Shown piece by piece: positions 1 through 9,236 of a stretch of DNA of 64,000 bases. Under the pieces are notes generated by a model that was given only the letters and a program-made list of their open reading frames with translations, had not been told where the DNA came from and searched no databases. This stretch comes from Pedobacter chitinilyticus (GTDB taxonomy: Bacteria; Bacteroidota; Bacteroidia; Sphingobacteriales; Sphingobacteriaceae), in the NCBI RefSeq assembly GCF_003313385.1, contig NZ_QMHN01000006.1, positions 217,708 to 281,707 of the forward strand, read 5' to 3'. The stretch's first letter is position 1. Each line of letters begins with the position of its first letter. The position numbers and the translations under genes were made by a program.

Positions 1-320
1 TGCAGGATGAGGATTTTGACCGTTCTGAGAAACTACATTCTATCCCATCGGCATTAGGTCGTAAAAATGCACTCAGACTTTCGTCTTTTCTACATGTATT
101 GTCGGCAGCTTGCGTGATAACGCCTATTTACTTCATGGATTTTGGATGGCCATATTATGCTGGAGTGGTGTTTTTCTGTACCATGCTCATTTACCAGCAC
201 CGTTTGGTCAAACCTAACGACATCAGTAAAGTGGATAGGGCCTTTGCTACGACTAACGGTTATGCCTCTGTGGTATTTGCTATTTGTTTTTTGGTAGATG
301 CTTATTTGAAAACCAGATAG
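1..320 (+). CDS. UbiA-family prenyltransferase, C-terminal part (cut by window edge)
   Basis: The reading frame is open from base 3 and has no start inside the window, so this is the 3' end of a longer gene. It begins QDEDFDRSEKLHSIP, which matches the second Asp-rich motif (DxxxD) of UbiA/MenA-type membrane prenyltransferases. Hydrophobic helices follow (SFLHVLSAACVITPI, YYAGVVFFCTML, SVVFAICFLVDAY). The family transfers a polyprenyl chain onto 4-hydroxybenzoate or a related aromatic acceptor in the inner membrane for quinone synthesis. Bacteroidota use menaquinone, so the exact substrate is uncertain. A TTG at base 99 lies inside the domain and is not a plausible start. Confidence 0.75.
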   Translation, partial: QDEDFDRSEKLHSIPSALGRKNALRLSSFLHVLSAACVITPIYFMDFGWPYYAGVVFFCTMLIYQHRLVKPNDISKVDRAFATTNGYASVVFAICFLVDAYLKTR

Positions 321-565
321 TTTTTTAATGGTTAATGGTTAAGGATCAATGGTTAATAAGCTCATTTTCCGCTGATTTAGCAGATTCCAAGCCACAAATT
401 AAACTTGCTAAATTCCACCACTAATCTCTAACTACCAGTTCTTGGTCAATTCCTAACACACCCGCTGATTCAACAGATCTTAATCGCAAGGTTATAGGAG
501 ATTTGCCCACCAAGAGATAACTTTCCCTAGTTTCTAACTACTAATTCCTAATCCCTAGCCACTAC
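321..565. repeat. AT-rich spacer with dispersed short repeats
   Basis: This intergenic region lies between two convergent genes. Bases 369-386 (CCGCTGATTTAGCAGATT) recur exactly, inverted, at 33902-33919, and a degenerate second copy lies near 459-479. The end (about 533-562) is a CTAATTCCTAATCCCTAGCC-type low-complexity run also seen near 22738, 33826 and 37199. No gene or clear terminator is visible. Confidence 0.6.
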
Positions 566-2530
566 TTAAACAGGCAACCTATTCAGTTCAATATCGTCTG
601 GGCTTACGAAAATCAACGGTACTTTTTCCACGTCAACGTAGCTTGAATCTAAACCAAAACTGGTTACTTCAGACAAACTCAACTTTTTAAGGATAAAATA
701 GTAGTCCATAATGGTCTCTTCGTAGAAACTCAGATTGGTAAACTTACTCAGGTGCTTTTCGAGTAGGATGAATCTAAAATCGCCCGCAATTTTGTGCTTA
801 TTTAGCGAAGTATATTGACTCGTAATATCTACCTCTCCGTTTTTCACCAATTCCTCAACCACCTTACGGTACAATAGATTTACGCGTTGCTCTATCCTGA
901 AACCAAGTTTAAAATCAATTCTGATCAATTTTCCAGGGATCAGAAATTCTACTTTGTAATCCATGGTATAAGGTTCATCCATTACGTCCACATGCACCAA
1001 CCAATAAACGTCGGCTCGCTTAGGTTCCTTTTGAATGATGGAATAAACAATTTTTGATTCTATCTCAGTCTTGAAATTAGCACTGGTTAGATATACCAAT
1101 TGCGACGAGAACTTAGGTACTGATGTATCGTTACTTAATTCCTTAATGATCTCGTAGTAATCTTCAATCTCTACATATTTTACAAACCTATTTTTGATTT
1201 TACGAGCTGCGTACCAAGTCCACATTACGCTAAGCAAAACCATACTGATTAACAAAGTCACCCAGCCGCCGTGTACAAATTTAGCCATGTTACCTACCAA
1301 GAAAGCAAGCTCAATAGCCATGTAAATGATTACAAAAATTGCAATTAAGTACTTTGGAAATTTCTTCCTTAACATATATACGGCCACTAAAATGGTGGTC
1401 ATTAAAAAAGTAAGGTTAATGGCCAAACCATAGGCCCCTTCCATGTTATCTGATTTTTGGAAAACCAGTACGATAATGATACAGCCTATACAAAGCAACC
1501 AATTGATAGAAGGCACATATAATTGACCTTTTTGCACACTAGGGTAATTGATACGCACTTTTGGCCAAAGGTTTAACCTTACAGCCTCAGAAATCAAAGT
1601 AAAAGAACCAGAAATCATGGCCTGCGATGCAATTACCGCCGCTGTAGTTGCCAAAATGACCAGATATAGCACCATACTTTCTGGCACCAACTTAAAGAAA
1701 GGATTAGAAAGCGCATCATGTGGATCGTAGCTTCCAGCATTTTTCAACACCCAAACACCCTGTCCTAAATAATTAAGAATCAACATCAGCTTTACGAAAA
1801 TCCAGCTGATGCGAATATTATTTCTACCGCAGTGGCCTAAATCGCTGTATAGTGCTTCAGCTCCAGTAGTACAAAGGAAAACACCGCCTAATATCAACAT
1901 TGCTCCAGGATTGGTAGCCATCAGATGAATGGCATAGTAAGGATTCAATGCTTTAAAAATCCAAGGATCGTGAATCACTTGTAAAACACCTATTACCCCT
2001 AGCGTACCAAACCAAAACATCATGATTGGTCCGAATAACTTACCCACTAAGTTGGTTCCAAACTGCTGGATAATAAACAAAAGGGCGATAATAGAAATTA
2101 CAATAGGAATAACCTGTACTTCGGGAAACTTCAATTTCAAACCTTCTATGGCCGATGTCACGGTAATACTTGGTGTAATCATCCCATCAGCTAAAAGTGC
2201 TGCCCCACCTATAATAGCTGGAACAACTAGCCATTTGGCCTTTTTACGCACCAACGAGTAGAGCGAAAAAATCCCACCTTCACCTTTGTTATCAGCCCTA
2301 AGGGTAATAATTACATATTTTACAGTCGTTTGGAGGGTTAATGTCCAGATGATACACGACAATGCGCCAAGTACCAAATCAGGAGTGATGTGCTGGCCAG
2401 TATCGATTACCGACTTAAAAATTGCTTTTAAAGTATAAAGGGGAGATGTCCCTATATCACCAAACACTATTCCCAGTGTGACTAATAACCCTCCGGCAGT
2501 GAGGGCATTAACGTTTTTATGACTTGACAC
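566..2530 (-). CDS. kup: KUP/HAK-family potassium uptake transporter
   Basis: A 654-aa inner-membrane protein that takes up K+, probably with H+ symport. The N-terminal signature GDIGTSPLY (about residues 24-32) is diagnostic of Kup. About twelve hydrophobic segments fill the first 430 residues. The C-terminal 200 residues form the soluble domain normal for the family, and the length is typical. The start codon is GTG. A TAnnTTTG-type -7 box on the minus strand (2550-2557) lies just upstream, giving a very short leader. The gene is monocistronic and convergent with the upstream partial gene. Confidence 0.95.
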   Translation of the reverse strand: MSSHKNVNALTAGGLLVTLGIVFGDIGTSPLYTLKAIFKSVIDTGQHITPDLVLGALSCIIWTLTLQTTVKYVIITLRADNKGEGGIFSLYSLVRKKAKWLVVPAIIGGAALLADGMITPSITVTSAIEGLKLKFPEVQVIPIVISIIALLFIIQQFGTNLVGKLFGPIMMFWFGTLGVIGVLQVIHDPWIFKALNPYYAIHLMATNPGAMLILGGVFLCTTGAEALYSDLGHCGRNNIRISWIFVKLMLILNYLGQGVWVLKNAGSYDPHDALSNPFFKLVPESMVLYLVILATTAAVIASQAMISGSFTLISEAVRLNLWPKVRINYPSVQKGQLYVPSINWLLCIGCIIIVLVFQKSDNMEGAYGLAINLTFLMTTILVAVYMLRKKFPKYLIAIFVIIYMAIELAFLVGNMAKFVHGGWVTLLISMVLLSVMWTWYAARKIKNRFVKYVEIEDYYEIIKELSNDTSVPKFSSQLVYLTSANFKTEIESKIVYSIIQKEPKRADVYWLVHVDVMDEPYTMDYKVEFLIPGKLIRIDFKLGFRIEQRVNLLYRKVVEELVKNGEVDITSQYTSLNKHKIAGDFRFILLEKHLSKFTNLSFYEETIMDYYFILKKLSLSEVTSFGLDSSYVDVEKVPLIFVSPDDIELNRLPV

Positions 2531-2549
2531 GTACTTAAAAATTTGACTG

Positions 2550-2557
2550 CAAAATTA
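2550..2557 (-). promoter_or_regulatory. Candidate -7 promoter element of kup
   Basis: The minus-strand octamer TAATTTTG matches the Bacteroidota -7 consensus TAnnTTTG about 20 bases before the kup GTG. No good -33 TTTG was found at the expected distance, so the call rests on one element. Confidence 0.4.
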
Positions 2558-2682
2558 CATTAAATAATTAGGATAAAAACCTATTTCATTAAAAAGCTGA
2601 AACTTATCAAAAATCTCGGCTTAATTAGGAGAAATTATACCTTGTTAAATATTGTTAAATAATAGAATTACACCACCTTTTG

Positions 2683-2715
2683 TTTGAATTCTTTGTTTAA
2701 TTATTTATATTTTTG
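2683..2715 (+). promoter_or_regulatory. Bacteroidota-type promoter of the T9SS cargo gene
   Basis: A TTTG at 2683-2686 and a TATTTTTG (TAnnTTTG) at 2708-2715 are separated by 21 bases. This fits the -33/-7 arrangement of the Bacteroidota primary sigma factor. The start codon is at 2728. Confidence 0.55.
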
Positions 2716-2727
2716 TGAAACATTTTA

Positions 2728-3249
2728 ATGAAAACCCACGGAGTAAAAATAGCGCTCAATTTAAATATAGCATGCCTCATTGCAATGCTTTTGCTGATGT
2801 GCTCTGTTGTTTTTGCTCAAAAAGTTGATACCAGCCGAATTTCTTTAAGACCGAAAACCAAACCAGCGTCTAAATTTCCAGTTATTAAAGGCAGCGTGCA
2901 ACCCTACAAACCAAATGTTTATAATTACTTACCTTCTGTAGTCCCAACAAGTAACGCCAAAGCTCCTGCCAAGGAAAAAAGCGAAAAGAACCTTACTGTC
3001 CTTAAAATCTACCCAAATCCAGTAGTAGAACAATTAAACATTAACCTGCGTTTGGAAAAGGAAACCAATTTATCCATTAAAATTACTGATTTGTTAGGCA
3101 ACGACATCGTAACACTTACCAACGAACGATTACCTCACGGTGAGCACACCAAAACCTACAATATGCCTTCTAAACTAAATGCAGGCATCTATTTTCTTCG
3201 CATTATGGCAGGCAGCGAACCTGTAATTAAAAAAATATCGGTACTCTAA
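2728..3249 (+). CDS. Secreted protein with T9SS type A sorting domain
   Basis: A 173-aa protein with an N-terminal signal peptide (hydrophobic LIAMLLLMCSVVFAQ, cleavage near residue 31). A Lys/Pro-rich linker follows, then a C-terminal domain starting LKIYPNPVVEQLNI and ending in AGIYFLRI and VIKKISVL. The YPNP start and GIYFLRI/K-x-x-V ending are typical of the type A C-terminal domain recognised by the type IX secretion system. There is almost no cargo beyond the linker, so it may be a small surface or structural protein. Function unknown. Confidence 0.85.
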   Translation: MKTHGVKIALNLNIACLIAMLLLMCSVVFAQKVDTSRISLRPKTKPASKFPVIKGSVQPYKPNVYNYLPSVVPTSNAKAPAKEKSEKNLTVLKIYPNPVVEQLNINLRLEKETNLSIKITDLLGNDIVTLTNERLPHGEHTKTYNMPSKLNAGIYFLRIMAGSEPVIKKISVL

Positions 3250-3267
3250 TATCAATTTTTCTTTTGT

Positions 3268-3275
3268 TAGTTTTG
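3268..3275 (+). promoter_or_regulatory. Candidate -7 element at the start of the FAH-family gene
   Basis: TAGTTTTG matches TAnnTTTG only 5 bases before the ATG at 3280. If used, the mRNA would be leaderless or nearly so. The -33 element is not clear. Confidence 0.35.
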
Positions 3276-3279
3276 CAAT

Positions 3280-3891
3280 ATGAAGATCATTGCAATAGGC
3301 AGAAACTATGCCGCACATGCCGCAGAACTTAATAATGCCATCCCAACCAAGCCTATCATTTTTTTAAAGCCTGATACCGCTGTTTTAAAAGACAATAAGC
3401 CTTTCTATATCCCTAGTTTTTCTAATGATGTGCATTACGAGTTAGAAATTGTATTGAAGATTTGTAAAGAAGGCAAACATATTTCAGAAAAATTTGCGGC
3501 CAACTATTATGATGAAATTGGCTTAGGGGTTGATTTTACCGCTAGGGATATCCAAGCAGAGCATAAAGAAAAAGGATTACCTTGGGAACTTGCCAAAGCT
3601 TTCGACAACTCTGCCGTAGTAAGCAGCTTTTTGCCAAAAAGTGATTACATCAATCTTTACGATTTGAAGTTTGAGCTACAAAAAAATAGCGAAACCAAAC
3701 AGTTAGGGCATACTGCAAACCTTTTGTTTTCGTTTGAAAAGATTATCTCCTTCGTTTCCCAATACATCACCCTAAAAAAAGGCGACCTTATTTTCACTGG
3801 AACGCCAGAAGGTGTAGGAAGAGTAGACCAAGGTGACAGATTAGAAGCTTGGCTTGAAGGCAAACAACTCCTTAATTTCGAAATAAAGTAA
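3280..3891 (+). CDS. Fumarylacetoacetate hydrolase-family protein
   Basis: A 203-aa cytosolic enzyme of the FAH/YcgM superfamily, which cleaves or decarboxylates acylpyruvate-type compounds with a bound divalent metal. It opens MKIIAIGRNYAAHAAEL and has the family motifs FLKPDTAV, HYELEIVL (metal-binding Glu pair), GVDFTARDIQ and the C-terminal FTGTPEGVG. The length matches the short single-domain acylpyruvase/oxaloacetate decarboxylase type rather than the long eukaryotic FAH. It is followed after 3 bases by the M23 peptidase, suggesting co-transcription. The substrate cannot be told from the sequence. Confidence 0.88.
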   Translation: MKIIAIGRNYAAHAAELNNAIPTKPIIFLKPDTAVLKDNKPFYIPSFSNDVHYELEIVLKICKEGKHISEKFAANYYDEIGLGVDFTARDIQAEHKEKGLPWELAKAFDNSAVVSSFLPKSDYINLYDLKFELQKNSETKQLGHTANLLFSFEKIISFVSQYITLKKGDLIFTGTPEGVGRVDQGDRLEAWLEGKQLLNFEIK

Positions 3892-3894
3892 AAG

Positions 3895-5622
3895 ATGCGC
3901 CATTACATTACCTATTTAGCTGCTGTTTTTTCGGCATTCCTTTCGTTTGATTCAAAAGCTCAGCAAACCTACAGCAACAACACCTATCCATTAACAGATT
4001 TTAGGTCACCGTTGGATATCGAACCACCCGCACTGGCAGGTTCGTTTGGTGAGCTACGTGCTAACCACTTCCACTCTGGTATCGACTTTAGAACCAATCA
4101 GCGAATAGGCTACCCAGTTTATGCACCGGCAGACGGATTCATCTCTCGTTTAAGGGTACAAAACAGTGGCTTTGGGCTAGCACTTTATATTAACCACCCC
4201 AATGGCTACACCACCGTTTATGGGCACTTATCTAGGTTTAATCCCAAGATAGCGCAAATTGTAAAAAATACTCAATACAAAAAGCAGTCGTATGAGATTG
4301 ACGAATTTCCAGCGGCCGATCTCATTCCAGTTAGAAAAGGAGAAGTAATTGCTTACACAGGCAATACGGGTAGTTCTGGAGGGCCGCATTTGCATTTCGA
4401 AATAAGAGATAGCAAAACCGAAGCTACGATTAATCCTCAATTGTTGGGCATCAGCATTCCCGACAATATCCCCCCCGTCATTCATGCTATGTATGTTTAC
4501 CGCCTAAATGGCAAGCCATTTAATGAGGTTACCCCTAAGCAATATTTCCAAGTGACGGGCGGTAAAGGAACTTATAAACTGAACCAAGTAAGCACTATCC
4601 ATTTAAATGGCGAAGTCGGTTTTGCCATTGTAGTTAACGACAGACACAATGGGGCATCGGGCAATAATGGTGTTTATTCTATTGAACTAGCGGTAGACGA
4701 TATTACCGTTTATACCTCTGCACTGGAGCGTTTTACCTTCGACAATAGCAAAGCTATCAATTCGCATATTGATTACCCCACTTATCTACGCACCAAACAG
4801 AGCATCCAAAAAAGCTTTGTAGATCCAGGAAATCCACTACAGATTTATTTCAACTTGGTTAACAATGGTCGCATTACCTTTAACGATGGCAAGCTACATG
4901 CCGTTAAATACACCATTACAGATGCACGGGGGAATAAAAGCACTTTAGCATTTAACGTGCTTGCAGACGCCAAAGCAGTGATTAACACCCCTGATTTACC
5001 TGCTGGCACGCTGTTTAGTTACAACAAACAAAATGAATTTAGCAATAACGAGGTAAAAGTAATTTTGCCCAAAGGCACCTTGTACAACGACCTTAATTTC
5101 ATTTATAAAAAAACTGCCAAGCCGCAGCAAAATGCCTTTTCCGAAATTCACAACATCCAAAACACCTTTACGCCATTACACACTGGCTTTGAGCTTTGGA
5201 TAAAAGCCGATAGCGCATTAACCAAATACCAAAGCAAAGCGCTCATTGTTAACAGCAATCGTTCATCACAGGGTGGCTATTTCGAAAACGGTTGGGTAAA
5301 AACCAAGCCTCGTAACTTCGGCAACTTTTTTATCGCTATCGATACCATTGCCCCTAACATCGTTCCCGTAAACATTGCTAACGGAAAAAATATGGCAGGC
5401 CTCAGCAAAATGAGTTTTAGGATAAGCGATAACCTTTCTGGCATCAAAAGCTTTAACGGCTATATCGATGGCAAATGGGTATTGATGGAATTTGATACTA
5501 AAACAGCCAGCCTTTGGCATAACTTCGATGAAAAAACAACCACTGGTAAACATACTTTTGAGTTACTTGTTGTTGATATGAAAGACAATACAAAGAGATA
5601 CGCTATTGAGTTTTACAGGTAA
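3895..5622 (+). CDS. Secreted M23 (LytM-type) zinc peptidase
   Basis: A 575-aa protein with a signal peptide (cleavage near residue 23, after KAQ). The catalytic domain lies at about residues 45-185 and has the two M23 zinc motifs: HxxxD at H60-D64 (HSGID) and HxH at H165-H167 (GPHLHFE). These support a peptidoglycan endopeptidase or a regulator of one. The remaining ~390 residues are a beta-rich extracellular region not assigned to a family; its last part (SDNLSGIKSFNGYIDGKW) resembles an Ig-like fold. The stop of the upstream gene is only 3 bases away. Confidence 0.9.
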   Translation: MRHYITYLAAVFSAFLSFDSKAQQTYSNNTYPLTDFRSPLDIEPPALAGSFGELRANHFHSGIDFRTNQRIGYPVYAPADGFISRLRVQNSGFGLALYINHPNGYTTVYGHLSRFNPKIAQIVKNTQYKKQSYEIDEFPAADLIPVRKGEVIAYTGNTGSSGGPHLHFEIRDSKTEATINPQLLGISIPDNIPPVIHAMYVYRLNGKPFNEVTPKQYFQVTGGKGTYKLNQVSTIHLNGEVGFAIVVNDRHNGASGNNGVYSIELAVDDITVYTSALERFTFDNSKAINSHIDYPTYLRTKQSIQKSFVDPGNPLQIYFNLVNNGRITFNDGKLHAVKYTITDARGNKSTLAFNVLADAKAVINTPDLPAGTLFSYNKQNEFSNNEVKVILPKGTLYNDLNFIYKKTAKPQQNAFSEIHNIQNTFTPLHTGFELWIKADSALTKYQSKALIVNSNRSSQGGYFENGWVKTKPRNFGNFFIAIDTIAPNIVPVNIANGKNMAGLSKMSFRISDNLSGIKSFNGYIDGKWVLMEFDTKTASLWHNFDEKTTTGKHTFELLVVDMKDNTKRYAIEFYR

Positions 5623-5665
5623 TTAAACCATTCATTCGAAACTTCATCATTCAACCATAAAAAAT

Positions 5666-6127
5666 ATGAGCACATTAAAAGAAGGCGATAAAGCGCCTGC
5701 GTTTTCTGCAAAAGACCAAAACGGAAATACCATTACCCTCGACCAGTTTAAGGGCAAGAAAGTGGTTTTATATTTTTATCCAAAAGATGACACCCCTGGT
5801 TGCACTGCAGAGGCTTGTGATTTTAGAGACAACTACCAAGGTTTACAAGCAAAGGGCATCGAAGTCCTTGGCGTAAGTGTAGATGATGAAAAATCACACC
5901 AAAAATTTATTACCAAGCACAATTTGCCATTCACGCTTTTGGCTGATACCGATAAAAACATTGTAGAAGCTTATGGCGTTTGGGGCGAAAAAAACATGTA
6001 TGGCAAAAAATACATGGGTACCAACCGTGCTACTTTTGTCATTGACGAAGAAGGCAACATTGCTCACATCATCAAAAAAGTAGATACTAAAAATTCTACC
6101 GCGCAGGTGTTGGAATTGTTGAAATAG
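5666..6127 (+). CDS. bcp: Thioredoxin-dependent thiol peroxidase (Bcp/PrxQ type)
   Basis: A 153-aa cytosolic peroxiredoxin that reduces H2O2 and organic peroxides using thioredoxin. The motif PGCTAEAC gives peroxidatic C46 and resolving C51, the five-residue spacing typical of atypical two-Cys Bcp proteins. The length is typical. It is transcribed with the M23 gene or from its own start 43 bases downstream, and is followed by a long palindrome at 6155-6187. Thioredoxin is encoded in the same window at 22334-22651. Confidence 0.95.
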   Translation: MSTLKEGDKAPAFSAKDQNGNTITLDQFKGKKVVLYFYPKDDTPGCTAEACDFRDNYQGLQAKGIEVLGVSVDDEKSHQKFITKHNLPFTLLADTDKNIVEAYGVWGEKNMYGKKYMGTNRATFVIDEEGNIAHIIKKVDTKNSTAQVLELLK

Positions 6128-6154
6128 GGTCTTTTAAAGACTTAAGAACATTAT

Positions 6155-6187
6155 AGACTTACGAAGTTTTAGAAACTTCGTAAGTCT
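6155..6187. repeat. Perfect 15-bp inverted repeat (AGACTTACGAAGTTT family)
   Basis: AGACTTACGAAGTTT at 6155-6169 is followed by a 3-base loop (TAG) and its exact complement at 6173-6187. No T-run follows, so it is a poor intrinsic terminator. A related, looser pair is at 36974-37053. It lies between two convergent genes and may be a dispersed palindromic element. Confidence 0.7.
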
Positions 6188-6265
6188 TCCCTCTCTCCTA
6201 ATACAACCCAAAAAAAATCCTTCCCAAAAACTGGAAAGGATTTCAGATTTATGTGTGTATTTAAG

Positions 6266-8245
6266 TTAGTTCATCTGTTGTTTATCATTTTTAACTAAGG
6301 CCATTACTGGTATAACCTTCACAATTTTAAATTCAGTGCGGCGGTTAAGCTGATGCTGCGCTTCGGTACACTTTACGCCGTCAGCACATTGGTTAAGCAA
6401 TTCCGTTTCACCTTTACCAATCGCTGTCAATCGGTCTGCGGCTACCCCTTTGTTCAGCAAGTAATCCATAGCGCTGTTAGCTCTCTTTTCAGACAACATT
6501 TGATTATAAGCCGCTTTACCTCTGGCATCGGTATGGGCAACCAGCTCCATCTTCACGTTAGGCATATTTAGCATAAAGGCATTTACTTTATTCAAATCTC
6601 CTACGGCATCTGGTCTAATGTTCCATTTATTAAAATCGTAAAAAATGTTGTTAAGCTTTACCGTAAAAACACCCTTAGCTCTTTCCAACTCAAATTTAAT
6701 ATCGTAAATGGTAGACTGATTAATGCCTTTGGTAGAGATTTCGCCAGTTTGGCTGGTAAAATATTGTTGAGGATTTCCTTTTACAACGTAATCTGTCTCT
6801 TTATCCAAAGTGAAGGCAAACTTGCCATTGGCATCAGAAATAACAGTACTTTGAGTTCCTTTATCTTTGTTGAGCAATAAGATTTCTAAGCCAGCAATTG
6901 GTTGGTTAGTACCTTTTTCAACCACAGCGCCATTTACCGCATAAATCTTCTCTTGAGATTTCGGCTCGGCTTTAACGCCCGTAGCAAATCTATAAATATC
7001 ATCTAGTCCTACGCCACCATTTCTATTACTCGAAAGATAGCCCGTTTTGTTATCATCATTAAATAAAACACCAAAATCGTCTTTCGGAGAATTAAGTGGC
7101 GCTCTTAAATTTTCTATATCTTTAAAGCTATTGCGACTACCTATCGCGGAAAAAATATCCAAACCACCCATCCCGATATGACCTTTTGAAGCAAAGTAGA
7201 ATTTACCATCATTTCTAACGGTCGGGAAAACATCATCTTGAGGAGTATTGATTTGGTTGCCACAATTTACAGGCTGACTCCAACTTCCGTTCGCCAATTT
7301 TTCGCTGTAATACAAGTCCATGCCACCAAATCCACCAGGCATATCAGAAGCGAAATACAAAAGCTTTCCATCAGGTGACAAAGCTGGATGCTGTACTGAA
7401 AATGTACCTCCGCTATTAAAAGGCAGTTTATCTTTTTCTATCCATTCATCCCCTTTTTTAACCGCAATCAATAGGTATTGCTTTCCTACCTCTCCCAGTT
7501 TCGCCTTTTTATTGCTCGCCAATACCGATCTGGTAAAAATAAGCGTGTCCAAACTTGGGTATACCGCTACTGGACCGCTATGGAAACCTTTATTGATAGA
7601 ACCTTTTAAGATATCCACTTGCTTAGAAGAAGGCGTGGCACTATATATTTTCAAATAAGGATTACCTGTCCACCCGTACACTTCCTGTCCTTTTTTATTT
7701 TTTTGCCAACGATCTGAAATGAAAAGGATTTTAGAACCGAATTTAGCTGGACTAAAGTCAGAGTTTTCGGAGTTAAGACCAATTTCACTTTCCACAAAAG
7801 CACCTATGTCTGGATTTTCGGCCCAAATTTTTGCTACGCCGCAAATGTTCGCTTGTTTCTCTGCCTCTTTAGCTTGCGCTGGAGTTTTTTGTCCCCAGGT
7901 AGTATAGTTAATAGCAGCCTCATCAAACTTCCCGTTTTGCTTTAGGGCATCCGCTAAGTATTTGTAATTATCCGCTGAAGCATCGGGATAGCTCAATGTC
8001 TTTTTATACCAAATCTCAGCGGCTTCGGCATTATTGATAAATCTATAGCAGTTGGCAATTTTTTGGGCTACGTCCATGCTAGGATTGGTCTTCATGATCT
8101 TATCATAAATCTCAAGTGCATATTTATAGTCGAGTTGCCTATAAAGCTTATCGGCTTCCTTTATATCGTCAGAAAATAATACCGAAGGCAGGAGATAAAT
8201 GAGCAAGAAAAGAGCCGAAACCCTGTAAAACTTTTTAAATGTCAT
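6266..8245 (-). CDS. OmpA-family protein with TPR, PD40 and carboxypeptidase-regulatory-like domains
   Basis: A 659-aa outer-membrane-associated protein and the last gene of the leftward surface operon. Order: signal peptide; TPR-like helices (about 25-135); PD40/beta-propeller repeats with motifs such as HPALSPDGKLLYFASD (about 150-420); a carboxypeptidase-regulatory-like domain (about 435-530); and a C-terminal OmpA peptidoglycan-binding domain (IFYDFNKWNIRPDA ... LVAHTDARG ... LNRRTEF). The architecture is that of PorE-like proteins linked to T9SS and gliding genes. It probably anchors the PorP/SprF partner encoded 12 bases upstream to peptidoglycan. Confidence 0.9.
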   Translation of the reverse strand: MTFKKFYRVSALFLLIYLLPSVLFSDDIKEADKLYRQLDYKYALEIYDKIMKTNPSMDVAQKIANCYRFINNAEAAEIWYKKTLSYPDASADNYKYLADALKQNGKFDEAAINYTTWGQKTPAQAKEAEKQANICGVAKIWAENPDIGAFVESEIGLNSENSDFSPAKFGSKILFISDRWQKNKKGQEVYGWTGNPYLKIYSATPSSKQVDILKGSINKGFHSGPVAVYPSLDTLIFTRSVLASNKKAKLGEVGKQYLLIAVKKGDEWIEKDKLPFNSGGTFSVQHPALSPDGKLLYFASDMPGGFGGMDLYYSEKLANGSWSQPVNCGNQINTPQDDVFPTVRNDGKFYFASKGHIGMGGLDIFSAIGSRNSFKDIENLRAPLNSPKDDFGVLFNDDNKTGYLSSNRNGGVGLDDIYRFATGVKAEPKSQEKIYAVNGAVVEKGTNQPIAGLEILLLNKDKGTQSTVISDANGKFAFTLDKETDYVVKGNPQQYFTSQTGEISTKGINQSTIYDIKFELERAKGVFTVKLNNIFYDFNKWNIRPDAVGDLNKVNAFMLNMPNVKMELVAHTDARGKAAYNQMLSEKRANSAMDYLLNKGVAADRLTAIGKGETELLNQCADGVKCTEAQHQLNRRTEFKIVKVIPVMALVKNDKQQMN

Positions 8246-8257
8246 AGAAACTCTGCG

Positions 8258-9232
8258 TTAGAAGTACCGCGGAGTAGTTAAAGTATTGTTTCTGTAGTTT
8301 TTTCCAATTACTAAGCCCAAAGATATTTCGTGGCTACCAGATGAATATGAATTTAATTCCGACAAACCGTAATCATAAGCATATCCAATCCTAAACTTTT
8401 TGGCAACATAAACTTCAACTAATCCAACAAGCGAATTTTGTTGAAAAGTCCCATTTAAATTGTTAGTTTTTTTCCACATATCCACACCCACTCTGTAAGA
8501 GCCTCCTATCCACAGTACATCCTTAAATAAAAAAGATGCGTTTACATCGAAATTACCCATAGTATTGGGGTCATCACGCAACATTATTGAAGGCTTAAAC
8601 TTCACATCGTCATTAACATTTAAAATTGCTCCCGCTGTTAAGAACATGTGGATAGGTGGCAAAATGATAAATCTTGCACGTTGATTATTTTTATTCAGTG
8701 CAGTGGTGAGCAAGTTATTTGCCGAAAGCCCTGCATAAAAAACATTATCACTGTAATGTACCCCAATTTTTGCATCAGGAGAGATGTAATTTTGTACTCC
8801 GTTGAAAGATGGGTCCGTTTGGTCTCCAATAATTGCTTTATCACTATTTAACGAGAACTGTACAGCCCCTACACCTATACCAAAACTTAGTCGTCCCTCT
8901 TCACCAACAGGTAAGCGATAAGCATAATTTGCCATTACCGCCGTTTGTCCCTGTATCCCTACCCTATCGTTTAAAATGGAAAGCCCTAACCCAACATTGT
9001 TATTATGAAAAAAGGCGCCATCCACGATGAGCGATTGTGTAGTAGGCGCTCCCTTTACGCCAACCCATTGGTTACGGCTAAGAAGATTGATGTTTAGATC
9101 TTCCTTATAGCCTGCATACGCAGGATTGACCAACAAATTGTTGAACATATATTGGCTATAAGTCACCTCATTTTGAGATTTTGCCACAAAAGGACAAATG
9201 ACAATCAAAATTTGGAGTAAAAATCTTTTCAT
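8258..9232 (-). CDS. PorP/SprF-family type IX secretion membrane protein
   Basis: About 324 aa when started at MKRFLLQILIVICPF (base 9232). A longer frame to 9286 would overlap the upstream gene by 50 bases and would bury the signal peptide, so the shorter start is chosen. A signal peptide is followed by an outer-membrane beta-barrel. The opening NEVTYSQYMFNNLLVNPAYAG is the family hallmark (SQYMFN...NPAYAG). SprF/PorP proteins help export or attach one particular T9SS substrate, usually encoded next door. Here that would be the CHU_C protein 4 bases upstream. Confidence 0.92.
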   Translation of the reverse strand: MKRFLLQILIVICPFVAKSQNEVTYSQYMFNNLLVNPAYAGYKEDLNINLLSRNQWVGVKGAPTTQSLIVDGAFFHNNNVGLGLSILNDRVGIQGQTAVMANYAYRLPVGEEGRLSFGIGVGAVQFSLNSDKAIIGDQTDPSFNGVQNYISPDAKIGVHYSDNVFYAGLSANNLLTTALNKNNQRARFIILPPIHMFLTAGAILNVNDDVKFKPSIMLRDDPNTMGNFDVNASFLFKDVLWIGGSYRVGVDMWKKTNNLNGTFQQNSLVGLVEVYVAKKFRIGYAYDYGLSELNSYSSGSHEISLGLVIGKNYRNNTLTTPRYF

Positions 9233-9236
9233 TACT